A DNA stretch of 64,000 bases. Origin: an uncultured Clostridia bacterium. Lineage in GTDB: Bacteria > Bacillota > Clostridia > HGM11514. Under the pieces are notes generated by a model. It saw only the letters and a list, made by a program, of their open reading frames with translations. It had not been told where the DNA came from and ran no database searches. Where the stretch lies: NCBI GenBank assembly GCA_934464705.1, contig CAKSKB010000011.1:1-64000 (forward strand). Reading direction: 5' to 3'. The translations under genes and the position numbers were made by a program. Positions within the stretch are counted from its first letter, which is position 1, and each line of letters starts with the position of its first letter. Of the stretch, positions 1 through 8,080 are shown one piece after another.

Positions 1-91
1 CGGGATTTTTTGTTATGCATTTTCTATTCGGTTGTTACAGAGAGATTTTGAATTGTGTAAAATCCTTGAAAGGCGCACCCTTACGCCACTT

Positions 92-238
92 CTATATAAA
101 AAGTTTCCGTCTTGTTACAACTGTATGTACGGTAGATTTGGATATACCGAACACTTTTGCGGCGTCCCTTACGGTTGCCTTTGTTTCTGCTATATATTCA
201 CCCAAAAGAACCGCTCTTTTTTCTATGTAGTCCTTCAT
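92..238 (-). pseudogene. spoIIID: Truncated SpoIIID-like sporulation regulator (48 aa)
   Basis: Starts at ATG 238-236 behind a strong ribosome site (GAGGTGAGG). The first 43 or so residues read like SpoIIID, the sigma-E-stage DNA-binding regulator of the sporulating mother cell: MKDYIEKR at the N-terminus, then KATVRDAAKVFGISKSTVH, the helix-turn-helix. After VVTR the similarity stops and a TAG follows at 94-92. SpoIIID is normally about 80-95 residues, so the C-terminal DNA-contacting half is missing. Neither other frame downstream restores the usual C-terminus. I read it as a decayed gene; a short functional variant is less likely. It suggests a spore-forming ancestor and perhaps a lineage losing sporulation. 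Confidence 0.7.
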
Positions 239-397
239 TATCCCTCACCTCATCTGATTATATGAGGCTTTTTCGGGCTTTATTATAAAAATGTTATGCA
301 AGGATTCAAAAAGCGGTCGGCATAAGGTTTAAGCCCTGAAGTTTCGCATTATGTTATTATGCTAAAAATTCTCCCTGATATGTTTTAGAAACCATAA
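239..397. other. Short intergenic spacer, no gene seen
   Basis: Lies upstream of the spoIIID remnant (minus) and downstream of the LysR remnant. It holds the SpoIIID ribosome site at its left end. On the minus strand a CATATAAT sits just upstream and could be a degenerate sigma-E or sigma-A minus-10 box, but no convincing minus-35 was found. Nothing else is visible. Confidence 0.4.
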
Positions 398-832
398 CTA
401 AAATTTCGTCTTTAATATATCCGCAAATTTTTCTATATAATATCCCGAATTATCTTTTTTCCAAAAGGCGCAGTACGATTTTCTGACAGGTTCTGTTTTT
501 CGGACAAGTGGGATTCTGCTTATCAATGTGTCAAACCATTCCTGCCTGCCGATAACATCAACCGGCATATAGCCTTGACCTGTAACAATTTTCAGCCTTG
601 CCGCCCGGATTGAATCCGTGAAAATATATGCGCCTTTGAGTCCTACAATTTTTTCGTAATATTCCTGTTCTTCTCTTTGCGCAACTTCGTTTGCCACAAG
701 AATACACGGTGTGTTTTTCAAGTCCGGTGCTTCCAATTGCTTTAACTTGCTCAAAGGATTTCTTGAGGAAATTTCAATATATGTGTTGCTTTGCGACAGG
801 GTTAAATTATTATATACAAGGCTTTTCAAAGA
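398..832 (-). pseudogene. C-terminal fragment of a LysR-type regulator
   Basis: The open frame of about 145 residues matches the second half of a LysR effector-binding domain: a start-of-lobe segment NPLSKLKQLEAPDLKNTPC, a hinge-like stretch ending GYMPVDVIG, and the usual late motif IPLVRKTEPVRKSYCAFWKK. The winged helix-turn-helix and first lobe are absent. Its apparent N-terminus (MRLRDFSLK) is simply the 3' arm of the pyk terminator read as codons, and there is no ribosome site. It therefore looks like the tail of a gene whose front was deleted, possibly when pyk came to lie beside it. Not expected to make a functional regulator. Confidence 0.65.
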
Positions 833-867
833 AAAATCCCGAAGCCGCAATCGGTTTTCGGGATTTT
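832..867 (-). terminator. Intrinsic terminator of pyk
   Basis: Perfect 11-bp arms (833-843 and 857-867, AAAATCCCGAA against its complement) with a short loop, followed on the minus strand by a T-rich run. It sits 20 nt past the pyk stop codon and forms the false start of the LysR remnant. Confidence 0.85.
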
Positions 868-886
868 ATTCTTGTGAAAAAAGCTT

Positions 887-2299
887 TTATATAGTTTCTA
901 TTTTAATCATATTGGTATTGCCCGACTTACCGTTGGTCATGCCGCCGGTGATAACTATTGTATCGCCCTTATCCGCAAGCCCGGACTGTTTTGCCTTCAC
1001 AACGGCATGGTAAAAGAGAACATCGGTCGAGTTAAATTCTTCCGCAAGAACCGGCAGCACACCCCATGAAAGTGCAAGCTTGCGGTATGCTTTTTCGTCG
1101 GTTGTCATGCCGATTATCGGGATAGGAGAACGGAATCTCGAAATCAGCCTTGCCGTCATGCCGCTTCTTGTACATGCAACAATTACCTTCGCCCCGACAT
1201 CCATTGCCAGAGAGCATGTGGAGTGTGAAAGTGCGTCGGTCATATTTCTTATTTCAAAGCTTGATGTTGCGAAACGCTTTTTGTAGTGTATGTTATGCTC
1301 GGTTTCATTGGCGATTTTGCTCATTGCCTGAACCGCCTCGACCGGATATTTCCCGGCAGCGGTTTCTCCTGAGAGCATAACAGCGCTCGTTCCGTCGTAA
1401 ACCGCATTGGCAACATCGGAAATCTCCGCACGGGTCGGTCTCGGGTTATGAATCATCGATTCAAGCATTTCGGTTGCGGTTATAACCCTCTTTCCTCTGT
1501 AGCGGCAGGTGGTAATCAGCTTTTTCTGAATCGCCGGCAGCTCCTCATACGGAATCTCAACGCCCATATCGCCCCTTGCGACCATTATACCGTCACTGAC
1601 TGACAGAATTTCGTCAATGTTGTCCACTCCCGAACGGTTTTCGATTTTTGCGATAATATCGATATCGTCTCCGCCGTTTTCGTTCAGAAAATTCCTTACA
1701 TCGAGGACATCCTGCCTGCACGAAACAAACGAGCACGCAACATAATCCATATCGTTTTTTATACCAAAGAGCAAATCCTCCTTGTCCTGTTCGCTCAAAT
1801 ACACCTGCTTGAGCACCTTATTCGGAAAGCTCATGCTCTTGCGGTTTGACAGTTCGCCCCCGACAATTACCTTGCAGATAACATCGGTTTCCGTCTTTTG
1901 AAGCGCTTCAAGAATAATCAGTCCGTTGTTCAGCAGAATCCTGTCGCCGATATTGAGTTCGTGAATCATGTCCTTATACGAAACGGAGACCCGTTCTTCG
2001 TTTCCCTCAACATCGTTTGCCGTCAGTGAAAAATACGCCCCGTCCTGCAAGATTATACTGCCGTTTTTGAATGTTTTGATACGGTATTCGGGCCCCTTCG
2101 TGTCGAGCATCATCGCCGCCGGAAGCCCCAGTTCGTCCCTCACGCTTTTGAAAAGTTCAATTCTCTCGAGGTGCTCCTCATGAGTGCCGTGCGAAAAGTT
2201 GAATCTTGCGACATTCATACCGGCAAGCATCATCTTTTTAAGAATCTCACGGTCGCTGCAGGAAGGCCCCATTGTACAGATAATTTTGGTTTTTTTCAT
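887..2299 (-). CDS. pyk: Pyruvate kinase
   Basis: Catalyses the last step of glycolysis in the cytoplasm: phosphoenolpyruvate plus ADP to pyruvate plus ATP. The 470-residue chain has the short single-enzyme layout without the extra C-terminal PEP-utiliser domain of Bacillus. Visible are the N-terminal KTKIICTMGPSC, GMNVARFNFSHG, the substrate loop MLDTKGPEYR, catalytic-lysine region IAKIENRSGV, metal-site VARGDMGVEIP, and the K+/ADP segment SGETAAGKYPVEAV. The ATG at 2299-2297 is preferred over an upstream TTG because GGAAG lies 8 nt before it. It has its own promoter and terminator, so it is monocistronic. Confidence 0.97.
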   Translation of the reverse strand: MKKTKIICTMGPSCSDREILKKMMLAGMNVARFNFSHGTHEEHLERIELFKSVRDELGLPAAMMLDTKGPEYRIKTFKNGSIILQDGAYFSLTANDVEGNEERVSVSYKDMIHELNIGDRILLNNGLIILEALQKTETDVICKVIVGGELSNRKSMSFPNKVLKQVYLSEQDKEDLLFGIKNDMDYVACSFVSCRQDVLDVRNFLNENGGDDIDIIAKIENRSGVDNIDEILSVSDGIMVARGDMGVEIPYEELPAIQKKLITTCRYRGKRVITATEMLESMIHNPRPTRAEISDVANAVYDGTSAVMLSGETAAGKYPVEAVQAMSKIANETEHNIHYKKRFATSSFEIRNMTDALSHSTCSLAMDVGAKVIVACTRSGMTARLISRFRSPIPIIGMTTDEKAYRKLALSWGVLPVLAEEFNSTDVLFYHAVVKAKQSGLADKGDTIVITGGMTNGKSGNTNMIKIETI

Positions 2300-2342
2300 C
2301 AAGATTACTTCCTTTTTTCAAATTTACCCCATTATATAATAT

Positions 2343-2371
2343 ATTATAGTACAAAATCCAATAAAAGTCAA
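2343..2371 (-). promoter_or_regulatory. Sigma-A promoter of pyk
   Basis: On the minus strand, TTGACT (2371-2366), a 17-bp spacer and TATAAT (2348-2343), about 45 nt ahead of the pyk start. Confidence 0.8.
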
Positions 2372-2381
2372 GAACAAACGC

Positions 2382-2412
2382 AAAAAACGACCCCAAAAAA
2401 GAGGTCGTTTTT
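2382..2412 (-). terminator. Intrinsic terminator of the hrcA-grpE-dnaK-dnaJ operon
   Basis: Arms AAAACGACC (2384-2392) and GGTCGTTTT (2403-2411), followed by T residues on the minus strand, a few bases after the dnaJ stop. Confidence 0.85.
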
Positions 2413-2417
2413 CTATA

Positions 2418-3557
2418 TTATTCAAATAATTCTTTTAATTTTTCTTTCCAGGACTTGCTTTGTTTATAGCAGTTTCCGCTGACTTCCTTGTCAAATTCAA
2501 GCAGCAGTTCTTTCTGGCGCTGCGAGAGGTTCTTCGGAACCTCAACCTTAACCTTCACATGCTGCTCTCCCCTGCCCATACCTCTGAGCGAAGGGATACC
2601 CTTGCCCTTAAGCTTAAAGACCGTATCGGTCTGGGTTCCTTCGGGAATATGATATTTAACATAGCCGTCAATCGTCGGAATATCAAGTTCACACCCGAGG
2701 GTTGCCTGAACGAATGTAATCGGAATTTCACAGAGAACGGTTGTGCCTTTTCTTTTGAAAAAGTCATGCGGAGCAATTTTAACGGTTACGAACAAATCGC
2801 CGGCAGCGCCGCCCATTGCGCCCTTATCGCCCTCTCCGCGGATTGAAACGGACTGACCCTCGTCAATACCCGCCGGAATATTAACCGTAAGCTTGCGGTT
2901 TCTGCGGACTCTGCCTTTGCCGCTGCACTTTTTACAGGGGTTCTTGATAACCGTACCCTTGCCGCCGCAGGCAGTGCATGTGCGCTGCGTGACAAAATTA
3001 CCGAGAGGTGTGCGCTGCGTGGATTTAATCTGCCCGGTACCGTGACAGGTCGGGCAGGTTTCGGGCTTAGAACTTCCTTCGCAGCCGGAGCCGTGGCAGG
3101 CATCACATTCCTCAACCCTGAGTATGCTGATTTCCTTTTCGCAGCCGAACGCCGCTTCCTTGAACGAAAGCTCCACCACCTGCTGAATATCGTTTCCCCG
3201 TCTCGGACCGTTCGACGCCCTTCTCGAGCCGCCGAAACCGCCGCCGAAGAAACTGTCGAAAATATCGCCCATATCAAAGCCGAAGCCCTGACCTCCGCCG
3301 TAGCCGCCGCCGAAACCGGCGTTCGGGTCAACCCCGGCGTGACCGTACTGGTCATAAGCCGCCTTTTTTTGGTCGTCGCTGAGAACCTCATAAGCCTCAT
3401 TGACCTCCTTGAATTTTTCGGCTGCCGCTTCGGGGTTATCCTTATTAAGGTCGGGATGGTACTTCTTTGCCGCCTGTCTGTATGCTTTTTTTATTTCGTC
3501 CTTGGAGGCGGACTTATCCACCCCAAGAACCTCATAATAATCTCTTTTTTCAGCCAT
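2418..3557 (-). CDS. dnaJ: Chaperone protein DnaJ (Hsp40)
   Basis: Co-chaperone that delivers unfolded clients to DnaK and stimulates its ATPase. The 379 residues hold, in order: a J-domain (about 5-70) with the essential HPD in KKYHPDLNK, a Gly/Phe-rich linker (about 75-115), four zinc motifs (CDACHGSG, CPTCHGTG, CTACGGKG, CKKCSGKG, about 150-215) and the two-part C-terminal client-binding region. All conserved cysteines are present. It is the last gene of the heat-shock operon, 25 nt downstream of dnaK, and is followed by the terminator. Confidence 0.98.
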   Translation of the reverse strand: MAEKRDYYEVLGVDKSASKDEIKKAYRQAAKKYHPDLNKDNPEAAAEKFKEVNEAYEVLSDDQKKAAYDQYGHAGVDPNAGFGGGYGGGQGFGFDMGDIFDSFFGGGFGGSRRASNGPRRGNDIQQVVELSFKEAAFGCEKEISILRVEECDACHGSGCEGSSKPETCPTCHGTGQIKSTQRTPLGNFVTQRTCTACGGKGTVIKNPCKKCSGKGRVRRNRKLTVNIPAGIDEGQSVSIRGEGDKGAMGGAAGDLFVTVKIAPHDFFKRKGTTVLCEIPITFVQATLGCELDIPTIDGYVKYHIPEGTQTDTVFKLKGKGIPSLRGMGRGEQHVKVKVEVPKNLSQRQKELLLEFDKEVSGNCYKQSKSWKEKLKELFE

Positions 3558-3582
3558 TTGCTAAATCTCCGTTCCGGCAGAA

Positions 3583-5406
3583 TTATTTATCGTCAACAAC
3601 ATTGAAGTCGTCATCTCCGCCGGGCTGCTGTGTTCCCTGCTGCTGACCGCCCTGCTGCGCCGCCTGGGCTGCCTGTGCCGCCTGATAAAGCTTTGTCGAA
3701 ATCTCAGAGAACCTGTTTGTGAGTTTTTCGGTGGAAGCCTTCATAGCATCGTAATCGGTACCTGCCGCTTTTTCCTTGACTTCCGCACAAAGCGTTTCAA
3801 GCTCGCTCTTTTCGGATTCCGAAATCTTGTCGCCGAGTTCTTTTATCGAGCGTTCAACCTGCAGAACCATTGATTCCGCATTGTTTTTGATGTCAACTTC
3901 CTCTTTGCGCTTTTTGTCTTCAGCCGCAAATTTTTCGGCTTCTTTTACCGCCTTGTCGATTTCCTCATCGGAAAGATTCGAGCTTGCGGTAATCGTAATG
4001 CTCTGTTCCTTGCCGGTGCCGAGGTCCTTTGCGGAAACATGAACGATACCGTTTGCGTCGATATCGAATGTAACCTCAATCTGCGGAACGCCTCTGGGAG
4101 CCATGGGAATGCCGGAAAGATTGAATCGTCCGAGAGTCTTATTGTAAGCCGCCATTTCTCTTTCGCCCTGGAGAACATGAACCTCAACATCGGTCTGGTT
4201 ATCTGCGGCGGTAGAGAACACCTGGCTCTTTTTCGTAGGAATTGTGGTATTTCTTTCAATCAGCTTTGTGAATACGCCGCCGAGAGTTTCGATACCGAGG
4301 GAAAGCGGCGTAACATCGAGAAGCAGAAGACCCGTTACATCACCCGTGAGAACGCCTGCCTGGAGCGCTGCGCCTACAGCAACACATTCATCGGGGTTGA
4401 TGCCCTTGTGCGGCTCTTTGCCGGTAAGTTTTTTAACAGCTTCCTGAACAGCCGGAATTCTCGAAGAACCGCCGACAAGGATAACCTTATCAATCTGGTC
4501 CGCTGTAAGCCCCGCATCGGAAAGCGCTCTCTTTGAAGGCTCGATTGTAGCGTTTACAAGGTCAGCGGTAAGTTCATCAAACTTTGCCCTTGTAAGGGTC
4601 ATATCAAGATGCTTGGGACCTGTTGCGTCCGCTGTGATAAACGGAAGATTTATATTTGAAGTTGTAACGCCGGAAAGCTCGATTTTAGCTTTTTCAGCAG
4701 CTTCTTTAAGACGCTGGAATGACATCTTGTCGGCTTTGAGGTCGATTCCGGTTTCCTTCTGGAACTCGGATGCGAGGTAGTCGATAATCTTATTGTCGAA
4801 ATCATCGCCGCCGAGGTGGTTGTTACCGCTTGTTGCCAGAACTTCAAACACGCCGTCCGCAATTTCGAGAATGGACACATCGAATGTACCGCCGCCGAGG
4901 TCGTAAACCATGATTTTCTGGTCGTTGTCCTTATCAAGACCGTAAGCGAGAGCCGCTGCGGTAGGTTCGTTGATAATTCTTTCAACTTCAAGACCCGCAA
5001 TTTTGCCTGCGTCCTTTGTAGCCTGACGCTGAGCGTCCGAGAAGTAAGCCGGAACGGTGATAACCGCCTTTGAAACGGTTTCGCCGAGATAGCTTTCGGC
5101 ATCGGATTTCAGTTTCTGCAGAATCATAGCCGAAATTTCCTGAGGAGTATACTTTTTATCGTCGATTGAAACGGTGTAATTCGTGCCCATTTCACGCTTT
5201 ATCGACATAACCGTTCTGTCGGGATTTGTGATAGCCTGCCGTTTTGCGACCTGACCCACAAGCCTTTCGCCCGACTTTGTGAAAGCAACAACCGAAGGGG
5301 TTGTTCTTGCGCCTTCAGCGTTGGCGATAACCGTAGCTTCGCCGCCTTCTATAACAGCTACACAAGAGTTTGTTGTACCTAAATCAATACCTATTACTTT
5401 TGACAT
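3583..5406 (-). CDS. dnaK: Chaperone protein DnaK (Hsp70)
   Basis: ATP-driven chaperone of the cytoplasm. The 607-residue protein starts with the nucleotide-binding signature IGIDLGTTNSCVAV, followed by VYDLGGGTFDVSI and VILVGGSSRIPAVQ, then the substrate-binding domain, a helical lid and a Gln/Ala-rich tail ending DDFNVVDDK. Length and all motifs are normal for a Gram-positive DnaK. It lies between grpE and dnaJ and is transcribed from the CIRCE-controlled promoter upstream of hrcA. Confidence 0.98.
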   Translation of the reverse strand: MSKVIGIDLGTTNSCVAVIEGGEATVIANAEGARTTPSVVAFTKSGERLVGQVAKRQAITNPDRTVMSIKREMGTNYTVSIDDKKYTPQEISAMILQKLKSDAESYLGETVSKAVITVPAYFSDAQRQATKDAGKIAGLEVERIINEPTAAALAYGLDKDNDQKIMVYDLGGGTFDVSILEIADGVFEVLATSGNNHLGGDDFDNKIIDYLASEFQKETGIDLKADKMSFQRLKEAAEKAKIELSGVTTSNINLPFITADATGPKHLDMTLTRAKFDELTADLVNATIEPSKRALSDAGLTADQIDKVILVGGSSRIPAVQEAVKKLTGKEPHKGINPDECVAVGAALQAGVLTGDVTGLLLLDVTPLSLGIETLGGVFTKLIERNTTIPTKKSQVFSTAADNQTDVEVHVLQGEREMAAYNKTLGRFNLSGIPMAPRGVPQIEVTFDIDANGIVHVSAKDLGTGKEQSITITASSNLSDEEIDKAVKEAEKFAAEDKKRKEEVDIKNNAESMVLQVERSIKELGDKISESEKSELETLCAEVKEKAAGTDYDAMKASTEKLTNRFSEISTKLYQAAQAAQAAQQGGQQQGTQQPGGDDDFNVVDDK

Positions 5407-5424
5407 ATATATTACCTCCTAAAA

Positions 5425-5934
5425 TTAATTAGCAACTTTAACCATGGCGTGGCGGATAACCCTGTCGCCTATGATATAACCTTTTTGGAGAACCTGCGAA
5501 ACGATGTTTTCACCCATTGTTTCGTCCTCCTCGTGCATAACGGCGTTCATGAGATTGGGGTCAAATTCCTTGCCCTCCGCCTCGATTTCGTGCACTCCGA
5601 AATCCTCAAGAATACTCATAAACTGTTTTATAACCATCTCGATTCCGCTGACATCGACGCCTTCCTGTTTTGACAGACTGTCGTGTGCGTAGCCGAGATT
5701 GTCGATAACCTTTACAAATTCCGAAACCGTGTCCGAAATAACCGAATCCCTGAGCTGTTCCTTTTCCTTTGCCGTACGCTTTCTGAAATTATCGTATTCG
5801 GCAGAAACCCTCATAAGCTTATCTTTGGTTTCGTCCAGTTCCTTCTGAAGCGGATTCACCTTCGGTTCTTTTTTCTTTTTCTTAGGTTCTTTTACTTCCT
5901 TTTCGGGAGCCTTCTTTTCAATATTTTCGCTCAT
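5425..5934 (-). CDS. grpE: Nucleotide exchange factor GrpE
   Basis: Releases ADP from DnaK so that the chaperone cycle can turn over. At 169 residues it has a Lys/Glu-rich disordered N-terminus, a long coiled coil (about 25-75, with AEYDNFRKRTAKEKEQ) and the C-terminal beta-wing domain ending VLQKGYIIGDRVIRHAMVKVA, the family signature. It is placed 18 nt before dnaK and 13 nt after hrcA, in the standard hrcA-grpE-dnaK-dnaJ order. Confidence 0.96.
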   Translation of the reverse strand: MSENIEKKAPEKEVKEPKKKKKEPKVNPLQKELDETKDKLMRVSAEYDNFRKRTAKEKEQLRDSVISDTVSEFVKVIDNLGYAHDSLSKQEGVDVSGIEMVIKQFMSILEDFGVHEIEAEGKEFDPNLMNAVMHEEDETMGENIVSQVLQKGYIIGDRVIRHAMVKVAN

Positions 5935-5947
5935 TTAATCACCTGAT

Positions 5948-7048
5948 TTATAATATAGTTGTCATAACGCCTCCGCGGCGGATAATCATTTGTTTTCCCG
6001 AATCTCTTCCGACAAGCCTTGAAAGGTGCCGTGCGGCGTAATCCATAACCGCAAGGATTTTTTCGTAATCACAGCGTGTCGGGGAAATAACGGCTAAAAT
6101 ACCGCTGTTATCGGCAAGATACCGGCAGGCAAAAACCGAAAGCCCCGAAAGGCGGCCGTCGCCCGATTCCGAATCGAGAATAACCGAAACGCCGCTTTTA
6201 AGGTGCGGTGCGATGATACTGCGCAGCGCCGCTCCGTCCGACAGCAGTCTGTAAAACTCCTTCGCTCCGGCAATATCCGAAAAATTCGGAAAGTCAAATA
6301 TATGTTCGGTTCCCGAAACCGTCACCCCGATATCCGCAGAATCCCGTGCAGCCCTTATAATCAGCTTCAGAATTTTACCGACAAGCTCGGGAGAATCACG
6401 AAAAGCCGACATAATTCTAATAAAACCTTCCTCGCTGATTTCCTCCATGCGTATGTTTGTGAACTCACGGCTGAGAGCAGTCGAAATAGCGCTCACGAGC
6501 GCTTCCTCCGCCGGAAACTCCAGCTTTATGTGGCTGTGCTTTACAATATCGCCCTCCGCAAAGACAATCAGAACAAGATTGAAGCTGTCAAGCCGCACAA
6601 GGCGAATACTCTTTATCCGGCATCGGCTGATTCTCGGACTCAGCACAACGGACGCCGAACCCGTAAGCTCAGACAGCACCGCCGAAACATCACGCAAAAT
6701 ACTGTCAAACCGTGTAATCGGCTGCTGCATTGCGTTCTGAATTTCAATCATCTCAGACGCTTCAAGCCTGCGTTTTTCTGCCAGAAAGTCGATAAAAAGC
6801 CTGTAACCTTCCGCCGTGGGAATCCTCCCGGCGGAGGTATGCGGCTGGCAGATAAGCCCAAGCCCTTCCAATGCCGCAAGCTCATTTCTTACCGTAGCGG
6901 ACGAAACATCGGGAAGATAGTTTTTCACGATTGCCGCCGACCCTACCGGAAGCGCCGTAACCGTATATTCCCTCACAACCGCTTTCAAAATAAGCTTTTT
7001 TCTGTCCGACAGCATTGCCGGATTAAATTTAATATCGGTAGAATCCAT
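5948..7048 (-). CDS. hrcA: Heat-inducible transcription repressor HrcA
   Basis: Repressor that binds the CIRCE operator and depends on GroEL for activity. The 366-residue chain opens with a winged helix-turn-helix (LSDRKKLILKAVVREY, then SSATVRNELAALEGLGLICQ), followed by the PHTSAGRIPTAEGYRLFIDF stretch typical of HrcA and a GAF-like C-terminal domain. It is the first gene of its operon and faces a perfect CIRCE element 27 nt upstream, so it controls its own synthesis as well as grpE, dnaK and dnaJ. Confidence 0.96.
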   Translation of the reverse strand: MDSTDIKFNPAMLSDRKKLILKAVVREYTVTALPVGSAAIVKNYLPDVSSATVRNELAALEGLGLICQPHTSAGRIPTAEGYRLFIDFLAEKRRLEASEMIEIQNAMQQPITRFDSILRDVSAVLSELTGSASVVLSPRISRCRIKSIRLVRLDSFNLVLIVFAEGDIVKHSHIKLEFPAEEALVSAISTALSREFTNIRMEEISEEGFIRIMSAFRDSPELVGKILKLIIRAARDSADIGVTVSGTEHIFDFPNFSDIAGAKEFYRLLSDGAALRSIIAPHLKSGVSVILDSESGDGRLSGLSVFACRYLADNSGILAVISPTRCDYEKILAVMDYAARHLSRLVGRDSGKQMIIRRGGVMTTIL

Positions 7049-7074
7049 TTGTTTTCACCGACCTTTTATAGTGG

Positions 7075-7101
7075 TTAGCACTCTCAATCCTCGAGTGCTA
7101 A
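7075..7101 (-). promoter_or_regulatory. CIRCE operator (HrcA binding site)
   Basis: Perfect match to the consensus: TTAGCACTC (7075-7083), nine bases, GAGTGCTAA (7093-7101). It lies directly downstream of the promoter minus-10 box, overlapping the expected transcription start, so bound HrcA would block initiation. Confidence 0.98.
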
Positions 7102-7105
7102 TTAT

Positions 7106-7134
7106 AAGATACCACCGTTTTCCGATTTTGTCAA
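7106..7134 (-). promoter_or_regulatory. Sigma-A promoter of the hrcA operon
   Basis: Minus strand TTGACA (7134-7129), 17-bp spacer, TATCTT (7111-7106). Spacing and position next to CIRCE make the assignment firm. Confidence 0.85.
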
Positions 7135-7397
7135 GGGGTTTTTGAAAAATAATTTGATTTTTTTAAAATAGATTCAAAAACAGGCAAAAAAATGCTTCCC
7201 GACAAGCCAAAACTTGTCAAAAAAGCAAAAACAGGACAAGACTTATATAATCTTATCCCGTTTAATTTACATTTATAATATGAAAGCATTTGTCAGACAA
7301 GCGAGTTTGCACCTAACCTCTTCACTTTTCACTATTACTTATTACTTTCCAAAAATCGGCGCACTAAATTCAGGTGAATAGTGAATAGGTAATAAGT
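7135..7397. repeat. AT-rich intergenic stretch with a dispersed ATTACTTATT-type repeat
   Basis: No gene is seen here. It holds a 20-nt unit TTCACTATTACTTATTACTT (7328-7347) that recurs exactly at 35033-35052, and an inverted relative of it at 7373-7402. The two form an imperfect inverted pair around the stretch 7348-7372. Further left is AT-rich filler. Confidence 0.55.
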
Positions 7398-7434
7398 AAA
7401 AATCGACAAGCACCAACCGTACTTGTCGATTTTT
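7398..7434 (-). terminator. Intrinsic terminator of the tRNA operon
   Basis: Perfect 13-bp arms, AAAAATCGACAAG (7398-7410) against its complement (7422-7434), with a T-run on the minus strand. It sits just after tRNA-Cys, the last tRNA of the operon. Confidence 0.85.
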
Positions 7435-7437
7435 GAG

Positions 7438-7508
7438 AGGCGCCACCCGGATTTGAACCGGGGGTAAAGGCTTTGCAGGCCCGTGCCTTACCACTTGGCC
7501 ATGGCGCC
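7438..7508 (-). tRNA. tRNA-Cys (GCA)
   Basis: Full cloverleaf on the minus strand with a 7-bp acceptor stem (GGCGCCA/TGGCGCC), anticodon loop CTGCAAA giving anticodon GCA, and a T-loop GTTCAAATC. 3' CCA is not encoded. Last of four tRNA genes in one operon. Confidence 0.95.
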
Positions 7509-7542
7509 ATAGTATAAGAGACGCATTATCTGCGTCTCATTT

Positions 7543-7617
7543 TGGAGCGGAAGACGGGATTCGAACCCGCGACGTTCACCTTGGCAAGGTGACGCTCTAC
7601 CACTGAGCCACTCCCGC
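7543..7617 (-). tRNA. tRNA-Gly (GCC)
   Basis: Cloverleaf on the minus strand: acceptor GCGGGAG/CTTCCGC (with a G-U type pair), anticodon loop TTGCCAA with anticodon GCC, T-loop GTTCGAATC, encoded TCCA 3' end. A perfect 8-bp hairpin (7518-7538) separates it from tRNA-Cys and may help processing. Confidence 0.95.
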
Positions 7618-7627
7618 AGATATTAAA

Positions 7628-7700
7628 TGCCTCCGGGTGGAATCGAACCGCCGACACAGGGATTTTCAGTCCCTTGCTCTACCGACTGAGCTACAGAGGC
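7628..7700 (-). tRNA. tRNA-Phe (GAA)
   Basis: Minus-strand cloverleaf with acceptor starting GCCTCTG, anticodon stem-loop GGGACTGAAAATCCC (anticodon GAA) and T-loop GTTCGATTC. The 3' CCA is not encoded. Confidence 0.95.
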
Positions 7701-7746
7701 TTATGTAATCGATGGCAGTATCTTGTTCTACCCAAAGAAAGTAAAA

Positions 7747-7823
7747 TGGCGACCCGGAAGGGGCTCGAACCCTCGACCTCCAGCGTGACAGGCTGGCGCT
7801 CTAACCAACTGAGCTACCGGGCC
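7747..7823 (-). tRNA. tRNA-Asp (GTC)
   Basis: Minus-strand cloverleaf with acceptor GGCCCGG, anticodon stem-loop CCAGCCTGTCACGCTGG (anticodon GTC), T-loop GTTCGAGCC, and an encoded GCCA end. It is the first tRNA of the operon, about 70 nt from the promoter. Confidence 0.95.
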
Positions 7824-7889
7824 ATTTTCCTTACCATCCTGCCGCAGCGTCCGCCGTAAATTGTTTGCTTGACCGCGACAACGATATGT

Positions 7890-7918
7890 ATTATAGCATA
7901 TAACAATTCATTTGTCAA
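7890..7918 (-). promoter_or_regulatory. Promoter of the tRNA operon
   Basis: Consensus TTGACA (7918-7913), 17-bp spacer and TATAAT (7895-7890) on the minus strand. Both boxes are perfect, as expected for a stable-RNA operon. Confidence 0.9.
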
Positions 7919-8015
7919 TACTTTTTTTGAAAAAAATTCAAAAAAAATTTTCAACACCCGTTTTTCGGCGGTTTTACGCCATTTTCGCCTTAAATTTTCT
8001 TTTTTTCAAAAAGTG

Positions 8016-8044
8016 TTGCATTTTCTTTTATTATATGATATACT
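8016..8044 (+). promoter_or_regulatory. Promoter of the NSS transporter gene
   Basis: TTGCAT (8016-8021), 17-bp spacer, TATACT (8039-8044), followed by a short leader and AGAGGGG before the ATG. Confidence 0.65.
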
Positions 8045-8080
8045 TATTAGGCAAATTTTATTTTTAGAGGGGAATTTTTT

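Noticed and set aside
6203..7078. 291-codon plus-strand open frame
   Set aside because: Antisense to hrcA, which has a perfect CIRCE and full domain structure.
7518..7538. Perfect 8-bp hairpin between tRNA-Gly and tRNA-Cys as a terminator
   Set aside because: It lies inside one tRNA transcript and has no T-run; more likely a processing spacer.
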